Of a stretch of 42,356 nt of DNA, positions 1 to 8,852 are shown in pieces. Below the pieces are notes generated by a model that saw only the letters and a program-made list of their open reading frames with translations, made no database searches and was not told the origin of the DNA. Position 1 is the first letter of the stretch. The number at the start of each line of letters is the position of its first letter. The stretch comes from Bodo saltans (Eukaryota; Euglenozoa; Kinetoplastea; Eubodonida; Bodonidae), in the NCBI GenBank assembly GCA_001460835.1, contig CYKH01000021.1, positions 1 to 42,356 of the forward strand, read 5' to 3'. A program made the translations under genes and the position numbers.

Positions 1-1
1 C

Positions 2-436
2 AGGCTCATGGGGATCGCGGACCCACTCACAATTGCCCGCATCCACGAAGCGCAACTGCGCCACGATGCACTCACCCGCACTGTCACAACCAAGGTTCTG
101 CGTCCCGCTCTGCACGGTGCGATGAGCGGCACAGCCACCGATGCCATCAAGGAATCGGTTGATCAGAACAGCGGTGACCTTGTGTGGGCCCTCGAGCACA
201 TCAACGGTGTCCTTGGCAAGACTGCGTTCATTGCCGGCGACTCCCTCACTGTCGTCGACTACCTTGTGACATGCGAGCTCAACCAGCTCCCCCTGCTGGA
301 GAAGTTCACTGGTGACAAGCTGCGCGTTGCGTCGTACCCCAACATCGCCCGTTATCTCGAGGTGATGAAGAAGGTCGACGGACACGATAAGCAGCTCGTG
401 TTCCTCACCGGCCTTGCCGCTAAGGTTCTTGCGTAA
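2..436 (+). CDS. Glutathione S-transferase, theta-like, 3' end only (5' cut by window edge)
   Basis: This is the C-terminal helical domain of a glutathione transferase, which supports the G-site domain and forms the hydrophobic substrate pocket. From base 14 to the stop it aligns without gaps to the complete GST gene at 22503-23249. I counted about 14 differences in about 424 bases, almost all silent; the visible changes are one Asp/Glu and one Val/Ile. Bases 1-13 do not match that gene although the frame is kept, so either this copy differs there or the sequence edge is poor. The ATG at base 8 is internal to the GST fold and is unlikely to be the true start. The 3' flank after the stop is unrelated to that of the other copy. 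I read it as a truncated member of a GST family kept similar by recent duplication or conversion. Whether the full gene is intact cannot be seen. Confidence 0.85.
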   Translation, partial: RLMGIADPLTIARIHEAQLRHDALTRTVTTKVLRPALHGAMSGTATDAIKESVDQNSGDLVWALEHINGVLGKTAFIAGDSLTVVDYLVTCELNQLPLLEKFTGDKLRVASYPNIARYLEVMKKVDGHDKQLVFLTGLAAKVLA

Positions 437-915
437 TTTCTCAGGCCTTCTTTTTTTTTCGTTCCACGCTAACGCACTCATTGCTACACCACCCACGTAT
501 CTGGGCGACTTTTGTTTGTCCACTTCCCTCATCTTTCAGAAATTCTGTCGGACATGAAGGCAGGACTACGAGTATTTTTTAAAAAGAACGACGATTTTAT
601 GAAGATGTCGATATTGTGTTTTTCCTTGTGTTTTTTTTTATTATTGTTGTTGTTGTGTGACGAGTTGAGACGTGCACGATTAGCGCGTGTGCGCGGATGA
701 GACTGCGAATGTGTGCTCCTTGCGTCGAAGCCAGGGCACTACAAACTGCACTTTAACGCCAACGCGCAAAAGCTCGTGTCTTTTGGAATTTTTGCGATCC
801 CCTTTTTGCCTCAGAAGCAATTGCCAATGTGATGGTGTGTTTTTCGTTGGCGTTCTTGGCAATCCCCCCTCGTGTTTGCTTTCTGTGTGTACTGTTAATA
901 GCCAAGTGATGATGG
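437..915. other. Intergenic spacer, no supported gene
   Basis: This stretch holds T-rich and TTG/TTA-rich sequence between the GST stop and the duplicated EIF4G 5' region. Short frames on both strands (for example an ATG frame at 554-700) are low-complexity Leu/Phe runs with no family resemblance. I see no tRNA or structured RNA. It probably contains the 3' UTR of the GST and the intergenic trans-splicing signals. Confidence 0.6.
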
Positions 916-1274
916 AAGGCTCATAGCTTACTTTTTCTGCGAAGAAAGAATTGACCTCCTTATTTTTTTATCATTGGGAAAAGAAAAGAAAAAAAAACTA
1001 AATCATGTTGTTCGCAGCTCGCAAGAAGAACACAACGGTCATCTCCATCGATGAGATGTTGAGCTTTCGCAACACGTTCAAGAACAAGCCAGCTCCCGAT
1101 TTTGACTTTTCGACGATCCTTAAAGACGCACGCGCCTCAAAAGTTGTGATACCTGCGGCACTTCCAACGACAGAAAATGGCTACAAGGTTGTCGATGCCG
1201 CGAAGCTAGAGAAGGGCGAGAAAACCGTCCGCGTGATTCAGTCGACGCTGAACAAGCTCACCGAGAAGAATTAC
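916..1274 (+). repeat. 359-bp tandem duplication, copy 1
   Basis: Bases 916-1274 are repeated head to tail at 1275-1633. I find one difference in 359 bases (C at 959, T at 1318). The unit covers the region just upstream of the EIF4G-like gene, including its A-rich leader, plus the first 270 coding bases. Because 359 is not a multiple of three, the frame in copy 1 cannot read through into copy 2. Confidence 0.95.
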
Positions 1275-1313
1275 AAGGCTCATAGCTTACTTTTTCTGCG
1301 AAGAAAGAATTGA
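1005..1313 (+). pseudogene. Truncated EIF4G-like N-terminal fragment created by tandem duplication
   Basis: This ATG frame encodes 102 residues. The first 90 are identical to the start of the intact gene at 1364; the last 12 (KAHSLLFLRRKN) come from reading the upstream region of copy 2 out of frame. It has the same leader as the intact gene and could be trans-spliced and translated. It would carry the N-terminal SIDEML segment but lack nearly the whole MIF4G domain. The likely reading is a dead 5' fragment. A decoy peptide that still binds a cap-binding partner is possible but unproven, and an assembly error is also possible. Confidence 0.8.
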
Positions 1314-1633
1314 CCTCTTTATTTTTTTATCATTGGGAAAAGAAAAGAAAAAAAAACTAAATCATGTTGTTCGCAGCTCGCAAGAAGAACACAACGGTCA
1401 TCTCCATCGATGAGATGTTGAGCTTTCGCAACACGTTCAAGAACAAGCCAGCTCCCGATTTTGACTTTTCGACGATCCTTAAAGACGCACGCGCCTCAAA
1501 AGTTGTGATACCTGCGGCACTTCCAACGACAGAAAATGGCTACAAGGTTGTCGATGCCGCGAAGCTAGAGAAGGGCGAGAAAACCGTCCGCGTGATTCAG
1601 TCGACGCTGAACAAGCTCACCGAGAAGAATTAC
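1275..1633 (+). repeat. 359-bp tandem duplication, copy 2 (5' end of the intact EIF4G-like gene)
   Basis: This is the second copy of the unit at 916-1274. It is continuous with the rest of the gene, so it provides the functional start at 1364. The junction between the copies reads TTAC then AAGGCTC, with no inserted bases. Confidence 0.95.
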
Positions 1634-3133
1634 CGCGAGCTTGCCGATAAAGTGCTCGAGCTCGAGATGCTTGATGACAAGGTCATTGATGAAGTGGTGT
1701 CTCGCATTTATGACAAGGCACTGGATGAGCCTGCGTTCTCCCCATGGTACGCCCAGTTGTGTTTCGATATTTCCAAGTACGCATTCGACTGCCAGACGAA
1801 AAAGATTCCTTCGTCGATTGAAGGCGAGTCTCTGCGTCGCGCTGTGGTGTTCCGCGCTCAGGCAACATTTGACAGCATGGCACACACCGAGTGCCAAGAT
1901 GACGCCGAACTTCATAAGCTACGTAAACGGAAGCTGGCGAACATCAAGTTTGTCGGCGAATTATTTGTGCGAAAGCTGTTGAAGAAAACTATCATGATGG
2001 CGATTGTTCAAGAGATTTTCCGCACCGGAGATCTTGAGCCTCAGCCACCTAGCCAAATCGATGCGGAAGTTGGACTTGAGTTCCTGAATGTGGTGGGAAA
2101 GGAGCTTGAAGCACAAAATGTTAGCCTGCAACGTGTTTGGGAAGTGATCAACATCCACATGGCATCTGGTGCCTTTGGCAAACGTCTTACCTTCCTTTAC
2201 CAAAACTTGCTGGAATTGCAAGCTTCCGGTTGGATCCGTAAGGAAGAACCTGCCGTTTCCGAGTCCACTGCACCACCTCCTCCCCCACCACCACCAGCGC
2301 AGCTTGGCGGCAAGCACAGCGCCATGATGACCCCCTCAGCGTCATCCAACAACCTCGACAAGGCCGCCGTTAGTGCCGAGTCGAAGATGGTCGCGCTCGC
2401 TCTGCCACCAGATAGCTTCGATGACAAGCACTCGCGTAAAGTCATCAGCGCCATCCGCGACACACTCCTAGATGGAAAATGGGAGAACACGCATTCCGAG
2501 TTCTCAACAGTCCTTCCCAACGAACCTCAGCACGCAAGCCGTGCGGCCTGTTTCTTTGGCATCATGACGCAGATTTGCACCTCCACGAAAGACATTGACC
2601 GAAAGGACTTGACTGCTGGTCTCGCCAACAGCTACTGGGACCCCGTCGAGGTGTGCCGTGGCGTGGCCTGGGCTCTCACGTCGGCCATTGTCAATCGTAC
2701 CGTAGAAGACTGCCCCAAGTTCTACAGCCGCTTTGTCGAAGCGCTTGCCGGCCCTCTTGCGTTGACACACATCAACATTCTCGCTGCTGTGAAGGATGTG
2801 TTTGCACGTACCGCAAATTATCTTGATGCACTTTATGGCCCTTATGAAGGGTTCAGTCAGTGGGACTTGGAGTTTGTGGAGATCTGGGAGGACTACGTGA
2901 AGCATTGCGTAGCGCTCGGCAAAGACATTCCGCCGATCGGTGACGTTCTCGCGTCTCTCGGCTCCGTTCGTCAAACGCCTTTTATGCAAGGTATCCTGGC
3001 CGATTTTGTTCAGGCGATGATTAGCACGAACTTGTGCACCAAGGCTGAGATTGATGAATGGCAACGCCAGCACGCGACGAACAACAAGATGAAGGAGCTG
3101 GTGCAACAACTCAACGCCATGATTCTCTTCTAA
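1364..3133 (+). CDS. EIF4G3: MIF4G-domain translation initiation factor, EIF4G3-like
   Basis: This 589-residue protein is predicted to be a cytoplasmic eIF4G-type scaffold joining a cap-binding eIF4E to the eIF4A helicase. The MIF4G domain spans roughly residues 80-290. It opens with LNKLTEKNY and contains the hallmark RKLANIKFVGELFVRKLL, much as in human eIF4G. A polyproline run lies near residues 303-311. The C-terminal half looks helical and could be a degenerate MA3/HEAT region. Near the N-terminus, ISIDEMLSF fits the position of the eIF4E-binding helix. From memory it resembles the N-terminal peptide of Leishmania EIF4G3, which is why I favour that paralogue, and the short length agrees. 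The start at 1364 lies in the second copy of the 359-bp duplication and follows an A-rich leader. The family call is firm; the paralogue assignment is tentative. Confidence 0.85.
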   Translation: MLFAARKKNTTVISIDEMLSFRNTFKNKPAPDFDFSTILKDARASKVVIPAALPTTENGYKVVDAAKLEKGEKTVRVIQSTLNKLTEKNYRELADKVLELEMLDDKVIDEVVSRIYDKALDEPAFSPWYAQLCFDISKYAFDCQTKKIPSSIEGESLRRAVVFRAQATFDSMAHTECQDDAELHKLRKRKLANIKFVGELFVRKLLKKTIMMAIVQEIFRTGDLEPQPPSQIDAEVGLEFLNVVGKELEAQNVSLQRVWEVINIHMASGAFGKRLTFLYQNLLELQASGWIRKEEPAVSESTAPPPPPPPPAQLGGKHSAMMTPSASSNNLDKAAVSAESKMVALALPPDSFDDKHSRKVISAIRDTLLDGKWENTHSEFSTVLPNEPQHASRAACFFGIMTQICTSTKDIDRKDLTAGLANSYWDPVEVCRGVAWALTSAIVNRTVEDCPKFYSRFVEALAGPLALTHINILAAVKDVFARTANYLDALYGPYEGFSQWDLEFVEIWEDYVKHCVALGKDIPPIGDVLASLGSVRQTPFMQGILADFVQAMISTNLCTKAEIDEWQRQHATNNKMKELVQQLNAMILF

Positions 3134-3334
3134 GGACTTCGGGGAGCTACTTGTTTTTGTTTTTTTGTTTTTTTTTTCTCGCAAGGAAGAATGGGATGAT
3201 TTAACCGTTAAAATAAAACAATGACTGGTAAATAAATCTGGAAACAAGTGAGTGGTTGTGTTCACGTTGAAACTCTGATTGTGTGTTACCTCAAACAAAG
3301 AGAGAGGCAAGCAAAGGCCAAAGCAAAAAAATAA

Positions 3335-4306
3335 ATGCGTTCCAGTCTCACACTTCTAAAATCGCAGGCGAGGAATGCCCTTCGCAGAGCACGTCCTCAG
3401 GATTACAAATACAAAGAGCTCAATCGATGGCAACGTCAGGCGCAAGGCATCACAAAATGGGACGCCTCTCACTCCCATCGTCGACGCCCTTTTGTGGACC
3501 GCTTTAATCCAGAATCTTTAGGCCTCACCAAAGGCACCAGCTCCTTTGCCTGGAAGTGGTGGTACACGCAGCAACCTTTCTTGCCACAAGTTGCGCCGGA
3601 GGGGTACGTGGCACCAAAGCCAATGGGAAAGCGCCCCAAATCGTGGGATGAGGAATTCACGACCGCAATCTTGTCCCTGTCGCAGCAACAAGTCCGTGAC
3701 TACGCGATGGAGCAACTGACTGACGTCATTTTCGAAGAGACTCAGCGGGATGGTTATGAACTTCGCCGATTAGACTTTGAAGGCAAGCCTCTCACAGAGC
3801 TCCCTGATCCACGCATCATCGAAATGTTTGTGTTCGAGGAAGAATCTCTTCGCGAACGTGTCATTAGGCGTGTCGTGGAAAATGTGTTCCGCCTAGCTCC
3901 CACGTCTGAAGATCGCAAGGACTTGAAGACCACAGAGAATGTGATTGACTTCATTGACGCGCACGTCACCGCGGCTCGTGACCCACCCAGCAACTCAGTG
4001 ACGGAGAAGGTGAAGACGATCCTCTCGCGGTACCATCTGCAGCCACTGTTGGGGTTCACTCATGCGCTCCCAGACGACGCACGTGATCCGACGGTGGTGG
4101 AGTGGGAAAGACTGTATCACTTGGACTGGCAGTTTGGTAAGGCTGTGTATGAGCCTCGATCGGAGGAGAAAACGAGAGGAAACTTGGTGTGGCTCCGTGA
4201 GGAGTTAGTGGACGCACAGCGAGAGGTGTTCCGCGCTGCTGTAGCCGACGGTAGTGCGAAGGAGGCCCATATGAGAAAAATTGCGGCGGCAGCGGCCTCC
4301 AATTGA
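3335..4306 (+). CDS. Hypothetical protein, predicted mitochondrial
   Basis: I do not recognise a family for this 323-residue protein. The N-terminus (MRSSLTLLKSQARNALRRAR) is rich in Arg, Ser and Leu and lacks acidic residues, as in a mitochondrial presequence. Residues 40-90 are basic and aromatic (HRRRPFVDRF, AWKWWYTQQPF). The middle and C-terminal parts are charged and helical, ending in an Ala-rich tail. This style is common among lineage-specific kinetoplastid mitoribosomal or RNA-processing proteins, and an RbfA-like mitoribosome factor lies two genes downstream, but neighbourhood says little about function in a kinetoplastid cluster. No membrane segment is visible. The start is the first ATG after an A-rich leader. 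Function is unknown. Confidence 0.75.
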   Translation: MRSSLTLLKSQARNALRRARPQDYKYKELNRWQRQAQGITKWDASHSHRRRPFVDRFNPESLGLTKGTSSFAWKWWYTQQPFLPQVAPEGYVAPKPMGKRPKSWDEEFTTAILSLSQQQVRDYAMEQLTDVIFEETQRDGYELRRLDFEGKPLTELPDPRIIEMFVFEEESLRERVIRRVVENVFRLAPTSEDRKDLKTTENVIDFIDAHVTAARDPPSNSVTEKVKTILSRYHLQPLLGFTHALPDDARDPTVVEWERLYHLDWQFGKAVYEPRSEEKTRGNLVWLREELVDAQREVFRAAVADGSAKEAHMRKIAAAAASN

Positions 4307-4442
4307 TAGGCCAATTGTCTGTTTGATGACGCACAATCATATTTATTTATTTTTTGTTGTTGTTGTTCGTCTCTCTCAACTTTGATTTGCGACTGTTGTG
4401 AAGCTGAAAAAAAACTAACTATCGAAGGCAGTCTCCGAAAAG

Positions 4443-7397
4443 ATGTCTGCTCCAACTACCACGTCAGCACCACAACAACACCAGCGTCAACAACAGCATC
4501 AGCAATTAACAAACGAGCAGTTGCAATTGTTACAGCTCTGCTTCAGCGAGCACGAGTTCGGAACCAACGACGTCCTTCAGCTTTTTGATGCCCCAAGCAA
4601 CACTGCGTCTGGAGAAGTCGACGGCGTTGATGGCTCTCCAAGTCGTCGGCAACAAGGAGGTGCGTCAACGTCGGCAGCAGCACTGGACTTTGATCCTGCT
4701 CAATTTATCACAGATAAAATCGACCAGGGCATCGCTCTAGATGTTGTCTGCAAAGACCTTTCCACGTTTGAGAGATTTCTTCAAAATCGCATTCTCCAGC
4801 ACGTCCACGAAGACGTCTACGAAGCGTTCGTGTCCGTATCCGGCGAGCTTGTCGGCGTAGATGAGCAGCTGACTCGTGTCTACCAGCCGCTCATTGGCTC
4901 CAAAACGCGACTGGAGTCCGCATTGCTGCAGCTGTCCAATGCAGAAACGTCCGTCCTCGGTATGCTTCGTATTGCCGAGGTTCAAGAATTGCATCGGCAG
5001 TTTCATGTGGGCTGCACCCAAGCGCTTGTACTCTACGATGCTCTGTGTGACGCAACTGATGAACTTGAAAAGCGTGCATACTTCCGCAGTTTGTCACTGG
5101 GAAGTAGCAGCAGCGGCACTACAAATGACCCTACGAAGCAACAGACCAATAACACGACACTCGTCCCTGATGATGCCGATATGAATGCCCTGCGGCATAT
5201 CTTATCGGACTTGCTTGACTTTGAGAATTGCCTACGGAACATTTCCGTGCCTGCAGTAGCGGGACTCCCTCACTCAGCATCACCACCAACTTCGTCCAAC
5301 GCCAAACAAACGCAACCGTCGTCGCAACAAACGACCCCTGAGCAACAACAACAGCTCGCACAGAAACAGCAGGCAGAATTGCAAGAGCTGAAAGACCTTG
5401 CGCGAGATGCACATCAGCACATTATGACCATCTTGAACAACACATTTATTGCCGTTCACTCCGTGTACGTATCTGTAAAGCTTGGTGGCACCTCGAGTGG
5501 CTCCTTATCGTCGGATGACAACAACGCGCAACGGGTGGTTGGAGGGGCATTCCAACATCGTTTGTTGGTGGTGCTCACGTCATTGACACAAGCGTACGCA
5601 ACCGTCGGAGTGGATGAGTTTGTTGCCCTTTATCGTGATCACATCGTTCGAGGCTTTGTGGAGTCGTTGCTGTCTTGGAAAGCTGCTGCCGCGGCTCGTA
5701 CTTCACCCGACCACGGTGCCGCGTTGCTGTCCGAGCTTTGTGTATCGCTCGGGAATGTCCTGTTCCCGCTGGTACCGCTGATCCGTCAGGTGCTTGGAGC
5801 CGCAACTGCAACAACAACAGCATCAACAGTGGCCTCCGCCGCCTCAGTGGACTCGCTTCAAGAAGAAGCGAATAGCAGTGGAGGTTCTCCTCTCTCACCA
5901 TCATCTCCAGGGAATCATCATAGCGACACGAGTAGCTCCCGCTCCCCCCATCGCCACCTTATGTCGCTGGTGTATTGGCCAGCGATATGCAACACAGTCG
6001 TCACGCGCATGGTCTTTTTATTCCTCCCCGGCATCGCGGCAACGTTTCACAAACATTTTATCGCTGCTCATCAGTTGGTGCTGCTGCTGGAAGCGCAGTG
6101 TGGGTCAATGAGTGAACTGCAAGGGTTGCGCTCCTCTCCGGAGATGACCCTGTGGGCGCATAAATGGAACGTGGATGTGTACCACACACTGAGAGCCACA
6201 GAAGCGAAGGATTTGCTGAATCACGCCACGCAAATCATCGCAAAATACGCTCAGCAAACACCCTCCTCCACGTCACCGCCGCCATTTACTGTTGCGACGC
6301 TACAATCGCTTGAATACAAACCACATTCAGGAGGAGGCCAAAGCTATCCAGCAGCCGCGCTTCAAGCCACATCAGAAGTCGCTCACGCAGCACTTTGGCT
6401 ATTTAGCGACGGTGTTTTCCTGTTTCCTCTGTCGCACAAGCTACTGAGGGATGCGGCAATTGCAGTGCGTGACTACGTTAGCATTGCCACTCAAGCAGCA
6501 ATCTCACAGATGAAAAACATCGAATCCTCCACTGCTCCTGCCGCCGCCGGTGGTGGTGCAGGCAGCAACACAGCAGCAGCGGCAGGAGGGGGAGGCGATG
6601 GGACAATTGCCTTCATTGGGCACGTCCTGAAAGATTTGGATTGGTTAGGCTCCCAGTTCGTCCCTGTGTTGCTGAAAGCTGCGGTGGAGCGAGCGACGTG
6701 CGAAGATGCCGCGACGTGTCCACCCCTCGCCAACATTTTATTACGGTGCCGCGAGATGATCCAGAAGCAGGGGGTGACCAAGGTGCAACAAGCACTCGCC
6801 TCATCCCTCACGAGTCAATGCAGCGCCGTGCTTCAGAACATTCCCACCATTAAGTCCACGTACTCTCACACCAAGAAACCGATGCCATCCGCACCGTCTT
6901 GGTTTATCAGCGGAATTCTTGACGCACTTCAAAAGTTCAAAACGGGAGCGAAAAACGGGCTGCCTGATGCGCTCGTGCAGCAAATTTGTGCTACTGTCAT
7001 CGACGATGTCACCGCGAAATTCCGAGAGCTTGCGAAAGACACTATCATCTCAGCACGTCGAATCGAAGAGAATCTCGGCAAGCTCAAGCTTCAGCGTCAA
7101 AAGCGAGAGGCGGCACAAAGCAGCAACGCTGATTTGTCTGCGGTGGCGCCAGCAGCAGCAGCAGCAGCAGCGCTCGGGGGACAACGTCCTTCAGCTGACG
7201 GTGCGTCCGATCGCGACAAGATGGTCATGCAGTTGTACCTTGATGCGCATGAATACGGCTCACTACTTCGACCTTTTGGGGTTCACAAAGAACGCTACGC
7301 CCCGCTGCAGAGTATTTTAAAGCTCTGTCGCCGTGCAGAGTGGCTCCTTGGTGATGACAATGCCCCCGAGCCGCAGGAGGTTGCTGACGACGAGTAG
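4443..7397 (+). CDS. COG2: Conserved oligomeric Golgi complex subunit 2-like protein
   Basis: COG2 is a subunit of the eight-part COG tethering complex that captures intra-Golgi retrograde vesicles. This protein has 984 residues. After a Gln/Thr-rich low-complexity N-terminus, residues about 88-190 match the COG2 N-terminal domain: an FITDKID-type opening, then helices with SGELVGVDEQL, comparable to the STNLVGMDK segment of animal COG2. The C-terminal part (about 720-890) matches the COG2 C domain, including a tract that ends with SYSHTKKPMPSAPSWF where animal COG2 has its RRTNRDVPT-type segment. Between them sit Ser-, Gln- and Ala-rich insertions, including a poly-Ala run near 903-911, which explain the larger size than the usual 700-750 residues. 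The start ATG is the first in frame after the leader. Confidence 0.82.
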   Translation: MSAPTTTSAPQQHQRQQQHQQLTNEQLQLLQLCFSEHEFGTNDVLQLFDAPSNTASGEVDGVDGSPSRRQQGGASTSAAALDFDPAQFITDKIDQGIALDVVCKDLSTFERFLQNRILQHVHEDVYEAFVSVSGELVGVDEQLTRVYQPLIGSKTRLESALLQLSNAETSVLGMLRIAEVQELHRQFHVGCTQALVLYDALCDATDELEKRAYFRSLSLGSSSSGTTNDPTKQQTNNTTLVPDDADMNALRHILSDLLDFENCLRNISVPAVAGLPHSASPPTSSNAKQTQPSSQQTTPEQQQQLAQKQQAELQELKDLARDAHQHIMTILNNTFIAVHSVYVSVKLGGTSSGSLSSDDNNAQRVVGGAFQHRLLVVLTSLTQAYATVGVDEFVALYRDHIVRGFVESLLSWKAAAAARTSPDHGAALLSELCVSLGNVLFPLVPLIRQVLGAATATTTASTVASAASVDSLQEEANSSGGSPLSPSSPGNHHSDTSSSRSPHRHLMSLVYWPAICNTVVTRMVFLFLPGIAATFHKHFIAAHQLVLLLEAQCGSMSELQGLRSSPEMTLWAHKWNVDVYHTLRATEAKDLLNHATQIIAKYAQQTPSSTSPPPFTVATLQSLEYKPHSGGGQSYPAAALQATSEVAHAALWLFSDGVFLFPLSHKLLRDAAIAVRDYVSIATQAAISQMKNIESSTAPAAAGGGAGSNTAAAAGGGGDGTIAFIGHVLKDLDWLGSQFVPVLLKAAVERATCEDAATCPPLANILLRCREMIQKQGVTKVQQALASSLTSQCSAVLQNIPTIKSTYSHTKKPMPSAPSWFISGILDALQKFKTGAKNGLPDALVQQICATVIDDVTAKFRELAKDTIISARRIEENLGKLKLQRQKREAAQSSNADLSAVAPAAAAAAALGGQRPSADGASDRDKMVMQLYLDAHEYGSLLRPFGVHKERYAPLQSILKLCRRAEWLLGDDNAPEPQEVADDE

Positions 7398-7512
7398 GGT
7401 GCTGATAGGATGAAAACATGAGAGAGTCTCCCTTTAATCACTTTTTTCCCCCGTCTGCTCGCCGCTTCTACTTTGTTTGAACTTCTTCGCTCACATCTCC
7501 TTTCACTTGACA

Positions 7513-7514
7513 AG
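7513..7514 (+). promoter_or_regulatory. Candidate spliced-leader acceptor (AG) for the RbfA-like gene
   Basis: A pyrimidine-rich stretch from about 7440 to 7507 is followed by ACAAG, then an A-rich 21-base leader and the ATG at 7536. This is the expected form of a kinetoplastid trans-splice acceptor. It excludes the in-frame TTG upstream as a start. Confidence 0.5.
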
Positions 7515-7535
7515 GAAACGAAAAAATATAAAAAA

Positions 7536-8609
7536 ATGTTTCGACTTGGACATCATCCACTTCTCGCGTCCCGCAATGTTGCGTACAACCGAAAACTTCG
7601 CCACAAGTTTCGTCCATCTTCTATGCCCGTCGACCAGCAACTGAAGGCACGGCAGGACACGATCTCCAGCGTTATGCAAGTCAGGCGAACAGGATTCGGC
7701 AATGATCAACGTCGAAAAAACCTCGAAACTCGAATCTACAGCCGAGGGGCCCGACTCGAACGGCACAACGCCGTCGATGTGAACCGCACGTACGGCCTGC
7801 AAGGGCTCGGAGATCTTGAGCCGCTTAGCAACAGCGCAAACTTTGGCATTCAAGATGAGACGTTCTACAAGTATGATTCAAAAGAGGAAGTCGCCAAGTA
7901 CGAAGAACCACCTGTCCCCTTCACTCCGCTCGCTGCACGAAAACTCGCAGCTGGCACATTTTGGCCGTCCGCACCAGACCCAATCAATCTGGCGTCTCGT
8001 GAGGTGAGCATCCTGAAGCACGAAAAGAACATGAGCCCCAGTGCAAACGAATACTCGACACAAATCGAATATTACCTTCGGCGCGATCTGAAAGCTTGCC
8101 CTGCTCACATTGGTGAAAACATGGACTTCGCGCAGCTCATTATTAAGGAGGTGCTAGCGACGCGGCGAAGCAAGAAGATTTACATCGTTTGGACGACTGT
8201 GCATCCAGGGGCGCGTTTTGAAATCGAGCCGCATATCATCAAGTTGGGTTCTTGGGTGCAACGACTTATTTTGAAGCGTATCAAAAACCGACCGAATATT
8301 CCACGCGTGGTGTGGATCTACGACTCTGGGGCATTGCAGCGAGAGCTCCCAAGAGATTTGAAGAACAAGCTCGAGTCGATGCTCGCGGAAAGCTCTTCAA
8401 CGATCGAAGATCGCGTGGATCACCTTAAGAAAATGGACTCTTTGGAGCACAAAATGAAATCGATTCCTTGGTTTATGCCGTACTTGTGGTCGAAAGACAA
8501 GAAAATGATGCAAAGGAAGACGGTGCTAGCCGACGCTGCTGAAGTGGACGCTAGAAAGAAAGACGGTGGTGGTGGCGGCAGAACGCCAACGCCAAATTAT
8601 GCTGCGTAG
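7536..8609 (+). CDS. rbfA: RbfA-like mitochondrial ribosome assembly factor
   Basis: RbfA binds the small ribosomal subunit during late maturation. This 357-residue protein carries an RbfA-type KH-like domain at about residues 180-280. It has a beta strand KKIYIVWTTVHPG in place of the usual KVYVSV strand, then a helix (IKLGSWVQRLILKRI) and the diagnostic PNIPRVVWIYDSGAL, matching the family's RxxPELxFxYDxS segment. The N-terminus (MFRLGHHPLLASRNVAYNRK) is basic and suits mitochondrial import; trypanosomes have an mt-RbfA in small-subunit assembly intermediates. About 170 residues precede the domain and a Gly-rich tail (DGGGGGRTPTP) follows, so it is much longer than bacterial RbfA (about 130 residues). 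I chose the ATG at 7536; the frame is open further upstream only through a TTG. Confidence 0.75.
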   Translation: MFRLGHHPLLASRNVAYNRKLRHKFRPSSMPVDQQLKARQDTISSVMQVRRTGFGNDQRRKNLETRIYSRGARLERHNAVDVNRTYGLQGLGDLEPLSNSANFGIQDETFYKYDSKEEVAKYEEPPVPFTPLAARKLAAGTFWPSAPDPINLASREVSILKHEKNMSPSANEYSTQIEYYLRRDLKACPAHIGENMDFAQLIIKEVLATRRSKKIYIVWTTVHPGARFEIEPHIIKLGSWVQRLILKRIKNRPNIPRVVWIYDSGALQRELPRDLKNKLESMLAESSSTIEDRVDHLKKMDSLEHKMKSIPWFMPYLWSKDKKMMQRKTVLADAAEVDARKKDGGGGGRTPTPNYAA

Positions 8610-8852
8610 CACCAATGAGTCGCATTTATTTTTTTTGGCTGTTGGGTGCGAGAATGTCTTTCTTTCGTAATTTCGTTGTGCACTTTACTTTTTTTGTTTG
8701 TTTGTTTCCCATAAATGCCATACACTTTCATTGTGTTTGTGTGTGCTGTTTGCACAGAAGCATATTCCACCGCTCTCTTGTTTGTCATTCAAGCAAATCC
8801 GAAACAATAAAATCGGGCGTTCTGCTTTGTTGATACGAAGCACCACCAAATC

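Noticed and set aside
512-700. Short + strand frame with a Leu-rich stretch, possible small membrane protein
   Set aside because: It opens at TTG; the ATG form (554) is 48 residues of low complexity driven by T-rich DNA, and no homologue or coding codon bias is visible.
2504-3310. Minus-strand frame of 268 residues opposite the EIF4G-like gene
   Set aside because: It overlaps a well-supported + strand gene, has no domain, and would be the only antisense gene in a unidirectional cluster.
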